A stretch of DNA of 48,122 nt from Acidobacteriota bacterium (GCA_017883165.1 JADGOC010000012.1:1-48122), one strand, 5' to 3'. Counted from the first letter of the stretch, positions 1 to 8,952 are shown. The notes: generated by a model not told the origin, from the letters alone. A program made the numbers and translations.

Positions 1-1095
1 GTCGAAATCGTAGGTGCCGTTGGTTCCAGCACCGACATACCAACCGGCATCGACGACAAACAGCTCGACGCCCATCGCCGCCGCGCGACGCATTTCGTCG
101 GCCAGCAGATCCTGATCGATCGTCGTGCCGTAGGCGAACCAGGTGTTGTACGTGACGAGCGGTTGGAACGGCCGGCCCAGACGGATGCCGTTCATGATGA
201 ACTGATGTATCGCCACTGACTCGTCGTTCGCGAATGCTGTCGACAGCCCGAAGAATGCGTGCGGCAGTTCGACGGGGTGCCCCGGAAAGACCGTTGTCGC
301 GAGGCTGGGGAATTGCGCGGTGACACGCAGGTCGGTGTCGTTCAGCCGATCGAACGCAATCCGCCAGCCACCGGACCACATGATCCCGCCGTAGAAATCG
401 TCGATGCCGGCGCCGACGATGATGAACGGGACATCCTGTTCGGTCGATCGCCCCTGACCGCCGATTTCCAGATGATCGCCGATGTCGAGGTCGCGGGTCG
501 ACAACTCGAATGCGCCGGAATTGGCCGCGTCGGGTGCGTCGCCGCGCAAGCCGCCCAACCAGTTCACCGTGTTGACCGGCATCGTGATCTGCCAGCCGAT
601 CAGATCGGTGATCACGACCGGCGTGACGACGAGCGGCTCGAACCGCGTCCAGGTCTCGATCGTCGGCGAGCCCGGATAGCACGCGTAGGTGCGCACGAGC
701 CGCATGTGGAGCTGCGGGTGCTCGAAGGTAAACACGAGACGGACGCCGCGATCATCGGTGAGCGTCTGGACGCTGACGAGCGAGGTCGACCCGCCGTTCG
801 TCAACTCGACGTGGCCGCCGCCGGCGGTCAGGCTCACGTCGGCGCCCGGCGTGATGTTCAGCGTGCGGCCGCTGACCGGGTCCGACAGCCGCTGCAGCGA
901 AAGGACGCGGTCCGCGCCGAAGCCGATCGCGAGCTCCAGGCCGCGGCTTCCGATGGTCCAGAGGTCGCTCGAGGGTTCGTGCGCGATGAACGCATCGTCG
1001 AGCGAGGCGACGATGGGCGCCTGCGCGGCTGCCGGATGAGCGACAGCCAGCAAGGCCGCAAAGAGGGCACACGAGGTCAGGAGTCGATTTGGCAC
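1..1095 (-). CDS. Alpha-galactosidase, GH36-like, N-terminal part (cut by window start)
   Basis: Likely exported glycosidase that removes alpha-galactosyl residues from oligosaccharides. The frame runs open to base 1, giving 365 codons of the N-terminal part. It begins with a signal peptide (MPNRLLTSCALFAALLAVA...AAAQA) and continues into the N-terminal beta-sandwich. Near the window edge is NTWFAYGTTIDQDLL followed by LFVVDAGWYVG. The VDAGWY block at the first strand of the (beta/alpha)8 barrel is typical of GH36/clan GH-D. The catalytic nucleophile and acid/base lie outside the window. The start chosen is GTG at 1095 because it gives a clean signal peptide; an upstream in-frame GTG at 1119 would lengthen the N-terminus by 8 residues. 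It lies 25 bases after pepT and probably shares its transcript. GH27-like specificity cannot be excluded from this fragment. Confidence 0.82.
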   Translation of the reverse strand, partial: MPNRLLTSCALFAALLAVAHPAAAQAPIVASLDDAFIAHEPSSDLWTIGSRGLELAIGFGADRVLSLQRLSDPVSGRTLNITPGADVSLTAGGGHVELTNGGSTSLVSVQTLTDDRGVRLVFTFEHPQLHMRLVRTYACYPGSPTIETWTRFEPLVVTPVVITDLIGWQITMPVNTVNWLGGLRGDAPDAANSGAFELSTRDLDIGDHLEIGGQGRSTEQDVPFIIVGAGIDDFYGGIMWSGGWRIAFDRLNDTDLRVTAQFPSLATTVFPGHPVELPHAFFGLSTAFANDESVAIHQFIMNGIRLGRPFQPLVTYNTWFAYGTTIDQDLLADEMRRAAAMGVELFVVDAGWYVGAGTNGTYDFD

Positions 1096-1120
1096 GGGTG
1101 AGGTGTCTTGGAAGCTCACG

Positions 1121-2362
1121 TCATTGTACCGCAGCCCGCTCCTCCCAGATCCGGCAGAGGTGCACGATCACTTCCGTCGCTTTCTCCATGTCTTCCGCCG
1201 ACACCCACTCGAGCCGTGAGTGAAAGTTGTGCTCGCCGGCGAAGAGGTTCGGCGTCGGCAGCCCCATGAACGACAGCCGCGAACCGTCGGTGCCGCCGCG
1301 GATGGACCGTGAGCGAACCTCGAGCCCCGCGCGCCGCACCGCTTCGTGCGCGCAGGCGACGACGTCGGGATGGCGATCGAGGATCGCTTTCATGTTGCGG
1401 TACGATTCCTCGATCGCCGTCTCGACCCACGCACCCGCGTGGGCGACGGCCGCTTCCCGCGCGAGCGACGAGACCAGCGTCTCCTTGTCCTTCAACCCCT
1501 CGGTGCGGAAATCGCGGATGAGCAGCTTCACCGACGTCCGTTCGACGCCGGCCTCCACCACGTAGGGATGTACGAAGCCGTCGTGGCCGTCGGCGGTCTC
1601 CGGCGACAGATGATCCACGGGCAACCGATGGATGAAGTCGGCCGCGATCTTGATCGCATTGATCATCCGGCCCTTGGCGTAGCCGGGATGCGTGTTGAAG
1701 CCGTGGAAGGTCACCGTCATCGCGTCGGCGGAAAAACTCTCCATCTCCACCTCGCCGCGGCCGCCACCGTCGATCGTGTACGCGCAGTCCGCGCCGAAGC
1801 GGGCCACGTCGAAGTGCGTCGCGCCACGGCCGATCTCCTCGTCTGGCGTGAAGGCGATGCGGATGCGGCCGTGCGGCACCTCCGGATGCGCCACGAGATA
1901 CGCGGCGGCCGTCACGATCTCGGCGACGCCGGCCTTGTTGTCGGCGCCGAGCAGCGTCGTCCCCGAAGCCGTGACGATCGTGTGGCCGAGCTGCTCTGCG
2001 AGCGGCGGGTTCTCGGCCAGACGGAGTACCACCGTCGGATCGTCCGGGAGCACGAGATCGCGGCCGTCGTAGGCTCGGTGGACAACAGGGGTGACGTTCG
2101 CGCCGCTCATCTCCGGCGACGTGTCGACGTGCGCGATGAAGCCGATCGTCGGCACATCCGGTTTGGCGCTCGTCGCCGGAATCGTCGCCATGACGTACCC
2201 GTGCTCGTCGATCGCGGCGTCGGCCAGCCCGATCGCGCGCAACTCCTCGACGAGATCCCGCAGCAGCACGAGCTCGGTTGCGGTGCTCGGACACGTGGAC
2301 GATCGTTCGTCGGACTGCGTGTCGTACCGGACGTAACGGAGAAAACGGTCGAGGACGGTCAC
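1121..2362 (-). CDS. pepT: Peptidase T (tripeptide aminopeptidase, M20)
   Basis: Cytoplasmic dinuclear-zinc aminopeptidase that removes the N-terminal residue of tripeptides. The 413 residues match the family length. The M20 metal-site blocks are present: [11 protein letters not shown] with H78 and D80, LLGADNKAG, a DEEIGRG Glu pair, [10 protein letters not shown], and C-terminal [17 protein letters not shown] followed by a His-containing EHNFHSR. The start is GTG at 2362, whose bases overlap the TGA of lysC (GTGA), so translation is probably coupled to lysC. The link to aspartokinase is not metabolically obvious; peptide scavenging would supply amino acids. Confidence 0.95.
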   Translation of the reverse strand: MTVLDRFLRYVRYDTQSDERSSTCPSTATELVLLRDLVEELRAIGLADAAIDEHGYVMATIPATSAKPDVPTIGFIAHVDTSPEMSGANVTPVVHRAYDGRDLVLPDDPTVVLRLAENPPLAEQLGHTIVTASGTTLLGADNKAGVAEIVTAAAYLVAHPEVPHGRIRIAFTPDEEIGRGATHFDVARFGADCAYTIDGGGRGEVEMESFSADAMTVTFHGFNTHPGYAKGRMINAIKIAADFIHRLPVDHLSPETADGHDGFVHPYVVEAGVERTSVKLLIRDFRTEGLKDKETLVSSLAREAAVAHAGAWVETAIEESYRNMKAILDRHPDVVACAHEAVRRAGLEVRSRSIRGGTDGSRLSFMGLPTPNLFAGEHNFHSRLEWVSAEDMEKATEVIVHLCRIWEERAAVQ

Positions 2363-3558
2363 AAGTACGTGCGGTGCAGCAGGCGGACCGCCTCGTCGAG
2401 GCGGTCGCGCGGCACCGTCCAGGTAATGCGGAACGACGAGGTGGCGACGCCGTGCGGAATGATGCCGGCCGCGACGAGCGCGGCCGAGCCGCGGCGCACG
2501 TTGTCGAACGACGCGTTGATGCCGGCTCCGACGACGCTCAGCGCGCCGAGATCATCAGCGAGATGCAGCCGGTCGCCGAAGCGCGCGGCGAGCGCGTCGC
2601 GCAGCCGCGCTTCCTCGTGAAGGTTCTCCCGCGAGAGGACCAGCGTGAGCCGGCAGTCGCCGCCCCCGCTGACGACGTGCAGTTGCTTGCCGGCCGCGTG
2701 GTGGAGATCGAGCAGCGCGAGGACCTCGTCTTGCGGCGCGCTCGATTCGAGCACGAGGATGTCGCGTTCGCTCGCCACGCCGACCACCGTACCCGGGCCG
2801 CGCGGCGGATCGCGCCGCACGACGGTCCCGTCGGCCGACGGATCGGCGCCCGGCAGCGGCGACGTCGTGGCCCGCGCGTAGATGGCGATCCCCTGGGCTT
2901 TCGCGAACTCGACGGCCTGCGCGTTCAGCACGCGGGCGCCCGATTCAGCCAGCTCCTGCGTCTCTTCGTACGACAGCGTGGCGATACGGCGCGCGTCCGT
3001 CACGACGTGCGGATCGGCCGTGTACACGCCGTCGACGTCCGAACAGATCTCGCAGTACTCGGCCCCGAGCGCGGCGGCCATGGCGACGGCGGTCGTGTCG
3101 CTGCCGCCGCGGCCGAGCGTCGTCACCTCGCGCCGGTACGACACGCCCTGATAGCCGGCAATCACGACAATCTTGCCGCGCGAGAGCTCGTCCTGGACGC
3201 GAAACGGCCGGACCTCGATGATGCGCGCGTCGACGTGGCGGTCGTTGGTGATGATGCCCGACTGGCTGCCGGTGAAGCTGATGGCATCGCCGCCCAGCTC
3301 GCGAATGGCCATCGAGACGAGCGCCATGGCAATGCGCTCGCCGGCGGTCAGCAGCATGTCGAGCTCGCGGCGCTCGGGGTTGGGGGAAACCTGCTTGGCG
3401 AGCGCGATCAGATCGTCGGTCGTATCGCCCATGGCGGAGACGACGACCACCACATCGTGCCCCGCGCGCCGCGTGCGCATGACGCGCTCGGCCACCTGCC
3501 GGATGCGCGAGACGTCCGCGACGCTCGACCCGCCGTATTTCTGGACGACGATCGACAT
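2359..3558 (-). CDS. lysC: Aspartate kinase
   Basis: First step of the aspartate family pathway: ATP plus aspartate to aspartyl-phosphate, leading to lysine, threonine, methionine and diaminopimelate. The protein opens [12 protein letters not shown], the kinase nucleotide/substrate motif, and carries [19 protein letters not shown] and [11 protein letters not shown]. The C-terminal third is a regulatory ACT pair. Length is 399 residues from the ATG at 3558, typical of the monofunctional lysine-sensitive class. A longer frame begins at GTG 3573, but that codon lies inside a CACGAAG-type interspersed repeat, so I prefer the ATG, which gives [10 protein letters not shown]. It overlaps pepT by four bases. 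Feedback specificity cannot be read from the sequence. Confidence 0.94.
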   Translation of the reverse strand: MSIVVQKYGGSSVADVSRIRQVAERVMRTRRAGHDVVVVVSAMGDTTDDLIALAKQVSPNPERRELDMLLTAGERIAMALVSMAIRELGGDAISFTGSQSGIITNDRHVDARIIEVRPFRVQDELSRGKIVVIAGYQGVSYRREVTTLGRGGSDTTAVAMAAALGAEYCEICSDVDGVYTADPHVVTDARRIATLSYEETQELAESGARVLNAQAVEFAKAQGIAIYARATTSPLPGADPSADGTVVRRDPPRGPGTVVGVASERDILVLESSAPQDEVLALLDLHHAAGKQLHVVSGGGDCRLTLVLSRENLHEEARLRDALAARFGDRLHLADDLGALSVVGAGINASFDNVRRGSAALVAAGIIPHGVATSSFRITWTVPRDRLDEAVRLLHRTYL

Positions 3559-3570
3559 ATCACCGTTGGC

Positions 3571-3603
3571 CACGAAAACACGAAGCCACGAAGACGAGTC
3601 TGG
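3571..3603. repeat. CACGAAG-type interspersed repeat, copy 1 (partial)
   Basis: Short block with two CACGAAG units (…acacgaagccacgaagac…), matching the unit also found at 6079-6161 and 9407-9439. It fills most of the 54-base gap between the xthA stop and the lysC ATG. It creates a spurious upstream GTG for lysC at 3573. Confidence 0.75.
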
Positions 3604-3612
3604 CCAGGCGCG

Positions 3613-4359
3613 TCACGTAAACGTCGCCATGACCGGCGCGTGGTCGCTCGTGCCGGTCTCTTTTTGCACCGCGCACGCCGTGGCACGTCCGGCGAGCGAC
3701 GCGCTCGCCCACACGTAGTCGAGCCGCCAGCCGATGTTCCGTTCGCGCATGTTGCGCCACGGCGGCCACCACGTGAAGAGCCCTTCGTTGTCGGGATCGA
3801 ACGCGCGGCCGAGATCGACCAGGCCGCGCCCGAGGATCCGTTCGACCAGCGCGCGCTCCTCCGGCAGCTGGCCGATCGCCCGCGGTTTGCGCTCCTTCGG
3901 ATGCACGTCTGTGTCCGTGCGCGCCACGTTCATGTCGCCGCAGAGCACGAGCGGGCGTCCCGCGGCCTGAAACGACGCCGCGTACGCGTCCATCGCCTCG
4001 AGAAACCGCATCTTGGCGGGGAAGTCCTTTCCGCCGTTCGGCACGTACACCGTCGCCACGGTGAGATCGCCGATGGCGACCGCGGCGATGCGGTTCTCGA
4101 AATTGAAGGCTGGATGGGTGAACGTCGGCCGTTCAGGCGCGATCGCCTGGCTCACGTGCAAACCGACGCCCGAGTAGCCCTTGCCGCCGTGCCAATAACA
4201 CCAGTAGCCCTCCATCTCGCACAGGGCAGCCGGCACTTGATCGGAGGCGGCTTTGATTTCCTGCAGGCAGACGACGTCCGGGCGCTCCCGCGCGATCCAG
4301 TCGTGGACCTGCGCGTGACGTGCCCGGATGCCGTTGACGTTCCAGGTGGCGATCTTAAT
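3613..4359 (-). CDS. xthA: Exodeoxyribonuclease III (AP endonuclease)
   Basis: Mg-dependent 3'-5' exonuclease and AP endonuclease of base-excision repair. The sequence is homologous from [20 protein letters not shown] onward: LQEIKA puts the metal Glu at residue 34, as in the E. coli enzyme. It also has [12 protein letters not shown] with the Asp/Asn pair, WRLDYVW, and C-terminal GTSDHAPV with the catalytic His. Full homology begins at an ATT codon (4357-4359), and no ATG, GTG or TTG is in frame with it upstream as far as I traced. ATT would be a non-canonical start overlapping the TAA of the ferredoxin gene. The next conventional codon is GTG 4236, which would remove the catalytic Glu. Coupled reading from the ferredoxin gene is the likely mode. 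Length from ATT is 248 residues, near the family norm. Confidence 0.9.
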   Translation of the reverse strand: MKIATWNVNGIRARHAQVHDWIARERPDVVCLQEIKAASDQVPAALCEMEGYWCYWHGGKGYSGVGLHVSQAIAPERPTFTHPAFNFENRIAAVAIGDLTVATVYVPNGGKDFPAKMRFLEAMDAYAASFQAAGRPLVLCGDMNVARTDTDVHPKERKPRAIGQLPEERALVERILGRGLVDLGRAFDPDNEGLFTWWPPWRNMRERNIGWRLDYVWASASLAGRATACAVQKETGTSDHAPVMATFT

Positions 4360-4729
4360 GGCTGGCGTGTGCGGCCTGCCGCTCGGCTGCCGGAATGGCC
4401 ATCAAGGCCGGCTGTGCGGCGACGTGCGCCTTCACGATCTCTTCGGCCTTGGCCATCAGAGCGGCATCGCCGTTGCGGTACACCGCGTTGGCCTCGATCA
4501 GATCCTTCTGGTGCGACGGCGTCGCGTCGGTGCTTTCGTAAATCGCCGCCACCGGGCACGCCGGGACGCAGGCACCGCAATCGATGCACTCTTCCGGATG
4601 GATGTAGAGCATCGTCGCCTGGGCGAACTCGGGCTCGTCTTTGCGCGGGTGGATGCAGTCCACCGGGCATACGTCCACGCAGGCGGTGTCCTTGGTCTCG
4701 ATGCACGGGTCAGTGATGATGAAGGGCAT
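4355..4729 (-). CDS. fdxA: Seven-iron ferredoxin (3Fe-4S/4Fe-4S)
   Basis: Small electron carrier of 124 residues. The N-terminus [25 protein letters not shown] and the later [19 protein letters not shown] give the FdxA cysteine pattern. The first half lacks the second Cys of a canonical CxxCxxC group, as expected for a 3Fe-4S cluster; the second half binds 4Fe-4S. The C-terminal third (about 80-124) is Ala-rich and helical. The start is ATG 4729, preceded by GGAGA eight bases upstream; a longer frame to 4777 has no such site. The stop codon overlaps the ATT start of xthA. The redox partner is unknown. Confidence 0.92.
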   Translation of the reverse strand: MPFIITDPCIETKDTACVDVCPVDCIHPRKDEPEFAQATMLYIHPEECIDCGACVPACPVAAIYESTDATPSHQKDLIEANAVYRNGDAALMAKAEEIVKAHVAAQPALMAIPAAERQAAHASH

Positions 4730-4839
4730 GCAATAAGTCTCCACGTCGGGCCCGCGTCCGTCGCAGGCTCCGAGCACGAGATCCTACCGAAAACGGCGCC
4801 ATTGCGCCAGTCCGTCCGCCGTACGTGCCGATCGGCAAG

Positions 4840-5307
4840 CTAGACGGCGAAAAACATCATCGGGTTCGGCGACTCCTTGTAGCCGAGGGCTTCATAGAGC
4901 GGGCGTCCATCCTTGCTGGCGTTCAGGGCGAGCGACGTCACGCCGGCCGCGCGGCACCACGCGTGGATCGCGTCCATCACCATGCGCGCGACACCCTGAT
5001 GGCGGTGCGCGGGCTCGGTGTAGACGTTGTACACGAACGCGAGGCGATCGCCGAGGTACCGCGGCCCCGGCGGCCACGGCAGCACGGTGATGCCGCCGCC
5101 GCCCACCACCACGCCGTCGGCGGTCTCCACCAGCCACGCGCGATAGACGCCCGACGGCAGAACGTCGGCGAGCCAGCGGCCGAACGCAGGGCCGACAACG
5201 GCCGCATCCGTTTCGACGCCCATGTCGGTGAACATGCCGATGCGGTGCGCGATGAGCGTGTCAGCGTCGGCGAGCAAGGCGGCGCGAAGGCGGTAGAGGT
5301 TTGCCAA
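4840..5307 (-). CDS. GNAT family N-acetyltransferase
   Basis: A 155-residue cytoplasmic acyl-CoA transferase. The acetyl-CoA binding motif A is RHQGVARMVMDAIHAWCRAAG (about 102-122), preceded by the beta-4 strand VYNVYTEPAH and followed by the beta-5 block TSLALNASKDGRPLYEALGY. These are standard GNAT features. The substrate cannot be predicted. The start is TTG 5307, with TATAAT eight bases upstream on this strand, suggesting a leaderless mRNA; M25 would be a later alternative. It is divergent to the chlorite-dismutase-like gene across only 22 bases. The 110 bases between it and the ferredoxin gene show nothing I can interpret. Confidence 0.85.
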   Translation of the reverse strand: MANLYRLRAALLADADTLIAHRIGMFTDMGVETDAAVVGPAFGRWLADVLPSGVYRAWLVETADGVVVGGGGITVLPWPPGPRYLGDRLAFVYNVYTEPAHRHQGVARMVMDAIHAWCRAAGVTSLALNASKDGRPLYEALGYKESPNPMMFFAV

Positions 5308-5329
5308 TCGCGCGAATTATACTCAACCG
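5308..5329. promoter_or_regulatory. Shared divergent -10 element, GNAT / Cld-like pair
   Basis: The gap holds gaattatactc. Read on the minus strand, 5321-5316 is TATAAT, followed by 8 bases and the TTG of the GNAT gene. Read on the plus strand, 5318-5323 is TATACT, followed by 6 bases and the ATG of the Cld-like gene. Both distances fit transcription starting at or just before the start codon. No convincing -35 is visible on either side. Confidence 0.5.
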
Positions 5330-6064
5330 ATGCCACACCCGACCGACACGCGGCGCGGGCCCGAGCCGCCCGATCTCAGCGAGAAAGGCGGCGTGAAAGC
5401 CGGCCAGCCGCAGCGATCCGACGAGCGGCTCTTCATGCAGTTTCTTGCCTTCGGCGGCTGTCCCGACCCGCGTCCCATCGTCGAGGCGCTCGGCCGCGCG
5501 GGGATCGCCGGCGTGTTGTACGAAGACGTCAACGATCCGCGCGGGCTCGGGCTGCTGACGTTCAGTGAGAATCCGGACTTCTTCGTGGATCGCGTGCGTC
5601 CGCTCTTGAACACGGCGCCCTGTGCGGCGCTCGTGCAGAAGCCGGAGTACACGATGCTCGGCCGCACCTACGCGATCGGGTACGAGCCCGATCTCGCTGA
5701 CGTGCTGCTGCAGCGGCCGCGGCGGACGGTGCTCAACCCGGCCTGGCGTTGGGCGGTGTGGTATCCGTTGAGGCGCAACGGCAAGTTCGCGCAGCTGCCG
5801 GCGGACGAGCAGCGCACCATCCTCGCCGAGCACGGCGCCATCGGGATGTCGTTCGGCGCCGGCGACTACGCGCACGACGTGCGTCTCGCGTGCCATGGGC
5901 TCGACAAAGACGACAACGATTTCGTGGTCGGGCTGATCGGAAAGGACCTCTTTCCCCTGTCCGCGGTCGTGCAGGCGATGCGCAAGACGCAGCAGACGGC
6001 GTTATACCTCGACCGGCTCGGTCCGTTCTTCGTGGGCCGGGCGATCTGGCAGAGTCCCCTCTGA
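5330..6064 (+). CDS. Chlorite dismutase / HemQ-family heme-binding protein
   Basis: A 244-residue member of the Cld/DyP superfamily. The C-terminal half aligns in pattern with the family: WYPLRRNGKFAQLPADEQR, then LAEHGAIGMSFGAGDY, GLDKDDNDFVVGLIGKDLF, VVQAMRKTQQT and a terminal YLDRLGPFFVGR. Family members decarboxylate coproheme (HemQ) or degrade chlorite. I see no neighbouring heme-biosynthesis gene to decide, and I cannot assign the proximal His with confidence. The first 20 or so residues look poorly conserved. An alternative GTG at 5393, preceded by AAAGGCGG, would give a shorter protein; the ATG at 5330 fits a leaderless start after TATACT. Confidence 0.82.
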   Translation: MPHPTDTRRGPEPPDLSEKGGVKAGQPQRSDERLFMQFLAFGGCPDPRPIVEALGRAGIAGVLYEDVNDPRGLGLLTFSENPDFFVDRVRPLLNTAPCAALVQKPEYTMLGRTYAIGYEPDLADVLLQRPRRTVLNPAWRWAVWYPLRRNGKFAQLPADEQRTILAEHGAIGMSFGAGDYAHDVRLACHGLDKDDNDFVVGLIGKDLFPLSAVVQAMRKTQQTALYLDRLGPFFVGRAIWQSPL

Positions 6065-6078
6065 GTCGCCTCTAGCAT

Positions 6079-6161
6079 CACGAAGTCACGAAGCGCACGA
6101 AGCGCACGAAGCGCACGAAGACAACTAAGTTGGCTTTCTTCGTGTTCTCCGTGTCTTCGTG
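6079..6161. repeat. CACGAAG-type interspersed repeat, copy 2 (full, hairpin form)
   Basis: The left half has five CACGAAG units, four of them in a 9-base tandem (cacgaagcg). The centre is CAACT-A-AGTTG. The right half is CTTCGTG…CTTCGTG, the reverse complement. The whole can fold as a long stem between the convergent Cld-like and amidase genes. It could act as a two-way transcription barrier, but there is no T-tract. Confidence 0.8.
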
Positions 6162-6174
6162 AAAACCGGTGTTG

Positions 6175-7824
6175 CTAACGAGCGAGATCCGCCGTCGCCG
6201 CGAAGGTTGGCGGATGGCGGTGCTTCGTCGCCTGCTCGTACGCGTAGGCGAGCTTGATCAGCGTCGGCTCGCTCCAGGCGCGGCCGAAGAAGGAAATACC
6301 GATCGGCAGGCCGTGGAAGGATCCCGCCGGCACCGTGATGTGGGGATAGCCGGCAACCGCCGCGACGGTCGATGGCCCCGGGGCCGAGCCGGTGCCGCCG
6401 TCGCCGTTCACGAGATCGGTCAGCCACGCCGGCCCGCCGGTCGGCGCCACCAGCGCGTCGAGCTTGTACTTCGTCATCACCGCATCGATGCCGAGCGCGC
6501 GCGACATCCGTAGATCCTGCGCGAGCTCGGCCACGTATTTCGCGCTCGTGAGCGGCCCCTTCTTTTCGGCCTGGACCATGATCTCCTGCGCGAAGTACGG
6601 CATCTCCTGATCGTGGTGCGCGTTGTTGTACGCAATCACGTCCTTCAGCGAATGGACGGGCGCCGCCGGACCGAGCCACGCCAGGTACTTGTTCAGATCC
6701 GCTTTGAACTCGTACAGCAGGACGTCGAACTCGCTGTCATCGAACTTACCGAGCGTCGGGATGTTGGCCGGATCGACGATCACCGCGCCGCGCGTTTTCA
6801 TGTCGGCGATTGCCGCGTCCGCCAGTCGATCGGCGGCCGCACTGTAGCCGAACAATCGGTTGCGGACGATGCCGATGCGGGCGCCGGCGAGACCGTTGGC
6901 GTCGAGAAACGTCGAGTAGTCGCGTCGTCCCTTCGCCGCCGCGTCCTTCGTCGCCGGATCGGCGGGATCGGCGCCGGCCATCGCGCCGAGCAGCGCCGCG
7001 GCGTCGGCGACCGTGCGCGCCATCGGGCCCGCCGTGTCCTGGCTGTGCGCGATCGGCACGATGCCGGTTCGGCTCAAGAGGCCGAGCGTCGGCTTGATGC
7101 CGACAAGCGACTGGTTGCTCGAGGGCGACACGATCGAGCCGTCGGTCTCACTGCCGACCGCGCCGGCGCACAGACTCGCCGCCGCGGCGGCGCCCGAGCC
7201 CGAGCTCGAGCCGGACGGACTCCGGTCGAGCGCGTACGGGTTCCTGGCCTGCCCGCCTCGTCCGCTCCATCCGCTGGACGAATGGGTCGATCGAAAGTTT
7301 GCCCACTCGCTGAGATTGGTCTTGCCGAGGATCACGGCGCCAGCCTCGCGCAGCCGTTCGACGATGAACGCATCCTTCGGCGGGCGCGCCTGCTCGAGCG
7401 CGTGCGATCCGGCCGTGGTCATCATGCGATCGGCGGTGGCGATGTTGTCCTTGATGAGCACGGGGATCCCGTGCAGCGGACCGCGTGGGCCTGTGCTCTT
7501 GCGCTCGGCGTCGAGGCGGTCGGCGATCGCGCGCGCCTCCGGATTGATCTCGATCACGCTGTGGAGCGCGGGCCCCTGCCGATCGATCGCCTCGATGCGC
7601 GCGAGGTACTTGTCGACGAGCGAGCGCGCCGTGTCCTGCCCGGTGTCCATGCGATGTTGCAGCTGGGCGATCGTTGCCTCCTCCAGATCGAACGCGGCGG
7701 GCCGCGCCGGCGTCTGGGTCGCGCTGGGCGTTGGCGCGATGGCGACGAGAGTCATGGCGACGAGAACGCCCGCGAGGGCCGTGAAGGCAGGAGCCGTGAA
7801 AATGCCGCGCTGGATGGATCTCAT
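6175..7824 (-). CDS. Secreted amidase (amidase signature family)
   Basis: A 549-residue amide hydrolase with an N-terminal signal segment (about 13-32, FTALAGVLVAMTLVAIA). The amidase-signature triad is visible: Lys125 in VLIKDNIAT, the Ser of SPSGSSSGSG near 208-210, and the nucleophile Ser230 in GSETDGSIVSPSS. GIPVLIKDN and KPTLGLLSRTGIVP are hallmark blocks. The substrate is unknown; paralogues include Glu-tRNA amidotransferase A, but the export signal argues against that role. ATG 7824 overlaps the TGA of the upstream membrane-protein gene (ATGA), indicating coupling. The stop lies 13 bases from the interspersed repeat. Confidence 0.92.
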   Translation of the reverse strand: MRSIQRGIFTAPAFTALAGVLVAMTLVAIAPTPSATQTPARPAAFDLEEATIAQLQHRMDTGQDTARSLVDKYLARIEAIDRQGPALHSVIEINPEARAIADRLDAERKSTGPRGPLHGIPVLIKDNIATADRMMTTAGSHALEQARPPKDAFIVERLREAGAVILGKTNLSEWANFRSTHSSSGWSGRGGQARNPYALDRSPSGSSSGSGAAAAASLCAGAVGSETDGSIVSPSSNQSLVGIKPTLGLLSRTGIVPIAHSQDTAGPMARTVADAAALLGAMAGADPADPATKDAAAKGRRDYSTFLDANGLAGARIGIVRNRLFGYSAAADRLADAAIADMKTRGAVIVDPANIPTLGKFDDSEFDVLLYEFKADLNKYLAWLGPAAPVHSLKDVIAYNNAHHDQEMPYFAQEIMVQAEKKGPLTSAKYVAELAQDLRMSRALGIDAVMTKYKLDALVAPTGGPAWLTDLVNGDGGTGSAPGPSTVAAVAGYPHITVPAGSFHGLPIGISFFGRAWSEPTLIKLAYAYEQATKHRHPPTFAATADLAR

Positions 7825-8390
7825 GTCTTGTCCTTTACCGCGATGATCGTGCCCCAGATGATTCCCACCGCCATCATCACCGCGCCGACGACGTGGACGG
7901 ACCACGCGAGCTGATGATCGCGGTGGAGCGCGCCGGTCATCAGCAGAATATGCTCCCAGTCGTGCCCTTCGACTTCGGCGCTGGTGTGGCCGCCGAGCAG
8001 GACGAGCTGCAAGGCCCGCGCGTCATTGATGTAGATCGCGACGTCGAGCATGTTCTCGCCGGCCCACCATAACATCACGGCGGCGCCGAACGCATTGAAG
8101 CTGGCCTCCGTGAGAAAGGCGCCGAGACAGACGAGCGGGATCAGCACCTGCGTGAGGCTGCCGCCGAGCGTCATCATGAAGTCGCCAAACGGCGAAAAGA
8201 TGATGTGGCCGGCTTCATGGAACGGAATGCTGATGACGTGCAGAAACGAGTCGCCGACGACGTCCTGGCGCATCGGCCAGGCCAGGAACACGACCGTCCA
8301 TCTGAGAAGCAGGGCGAGCAGAAAGAGGCGTCCGGCGAGCTTCATCGGCGTGCGCGACGAGTATAAACGCACCGACCCGATACCGCTCAT
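7821..8390 (-). CDS. Membrane protein with HExxH motif (putative M50-like metalloprotease)
   Basis: A 189-residue protein with about four to five hydrophobic segments. Directly after the first comes ISIPFHEAGHIIFSPFG, in which H58-E59-x-x-H62 is a zinc-protease motif at a membrane edge, as in site-2/M50-type proteases. A Gly/Gln block GGSLTQVLIPL follows. A second canonical M50 Asp motif is not clear. GHDWEHILLMTGAL near the end adds His/Asp residues that could be ligands. Function is inferred from the motif only. ATG 8390 overlaps the thioredoxin TGA (ATGA) and the stop overlaps the amidase start, so the three genes are coupled. M16 (ATG 8345) is an alternative start. Confidence 0.7.
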   Translation of the reverse strand: MSGIGSVRLYSSRTPMKLAGRLFLLALLLRWTVVFLAWPMRQDVVGDSFLHVISIPFHEAGHIIFSPFGDFMMTLGGSLTQVLIPLVCLGAFLTEASFNAFGAAVMLWWAGENMLDVAIYINDARALQLVLLGGHTSAEVEGHDWEHILLMTGALHRDHQLAWSVHVVGAVMMAVGIIWGTIIAVKDKT

Positions 8391-8866
8391 CACATGGGGC
8401 GCGCGTCCGAGACCGCCTTCGTGATGAACGCCTCGATTTCGTCGGCCGGGCGTGCGCCGGCCGTGCGCGCGATTTCGCGGCCGCCGGCAAACACGGCGAG
8501 CGTCGGGATGGAGCGAATGGCGAACCGCTCGCCGAGATCGGAGAGCGCGTCGGTGTTGACCTTGACGATGACCAGGCGTCCGGCCTGGCGAGCCGCCACT
8601 TTCTCGAGCTCGGGCGCCACCATGCGGCACGGACCGCACCACGGCGCCCAGTAATCGACCGCCACCGGCAGCGACGACGCCGCGACCAGCCGATCGAAAT
8701 CGGCCGACCGCTGGATTTCGATCGGTGCGCCGGGCGACGGCAGGTCCCGCTTGCAGTGGCCGCAGCGCGACGCGGCGCCGAGACGGTCGTACGCCTGCCG
8801 GTTCTTCTGGCCGCACGACGGACACGCCGTCACGACCCCGCGATCATCCAGTGTTCCTGAGGCCAT
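8390..8866 (-). CDS. trxC: Thioredoxin with N-terminal zinc ribbon (TrxC-like)
   Basis: A 158-residue thiol-disulfide reductase. Residues 12-40 carry CPSCGQKNR and CGHCKRDLP (C15, C18, C35, C38), the zinc ribbon of thioredoxin 2. The thioredoxin fold follows with the active site WAPWCGPC (C77, C80) and the cis-Pro in RSIPTLAVF. There is no signal peptide, so it is cytoplasmic. It is the first gene of a coupled trio with the HExxH membrane protein and the amidase, an uncommon neighbourhood for trxC. No good ribosome site precedes the ATG at 8866. Confidence 0.93.
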   Translation of the reverse strand: MASGTLDDRGVVTACPSCGQKNRQAYDRLGAASRCGHCKRDLPSPGAPIEIQRSADFDRLVAASSLPVAVDYWAPWCGPCRMVAPELEKVAARQAGRLVIVKVNTDALSDLGERFAIRSIPTLAVFAGGREIARTAGARPADEIEAFITKAVSDARPM

Positions 8867-8952
8867 ATGTTAGGATGCGTGCCGATCTGATCATACCTCC
8901 TCACCTTCGCGAGGCGACGCGGCCGCGCCCCCGCATGGCATGCGGTACCTCC

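Noticed and set aside
3559-3573. Upstream GTG start for lysC
   Set aside because: It lies in the interspersed repeat and adds five residues not expected before the KYGG motif.
2278-4716. 812-codon open frame on the plus strand
   Set aside because: Antisense to pepT, lysC, xthA and fdxA, which have clear family motifs; the plus frame is Arg/His-rich with no homology, as expected for a shadow in GC-rich DNA.
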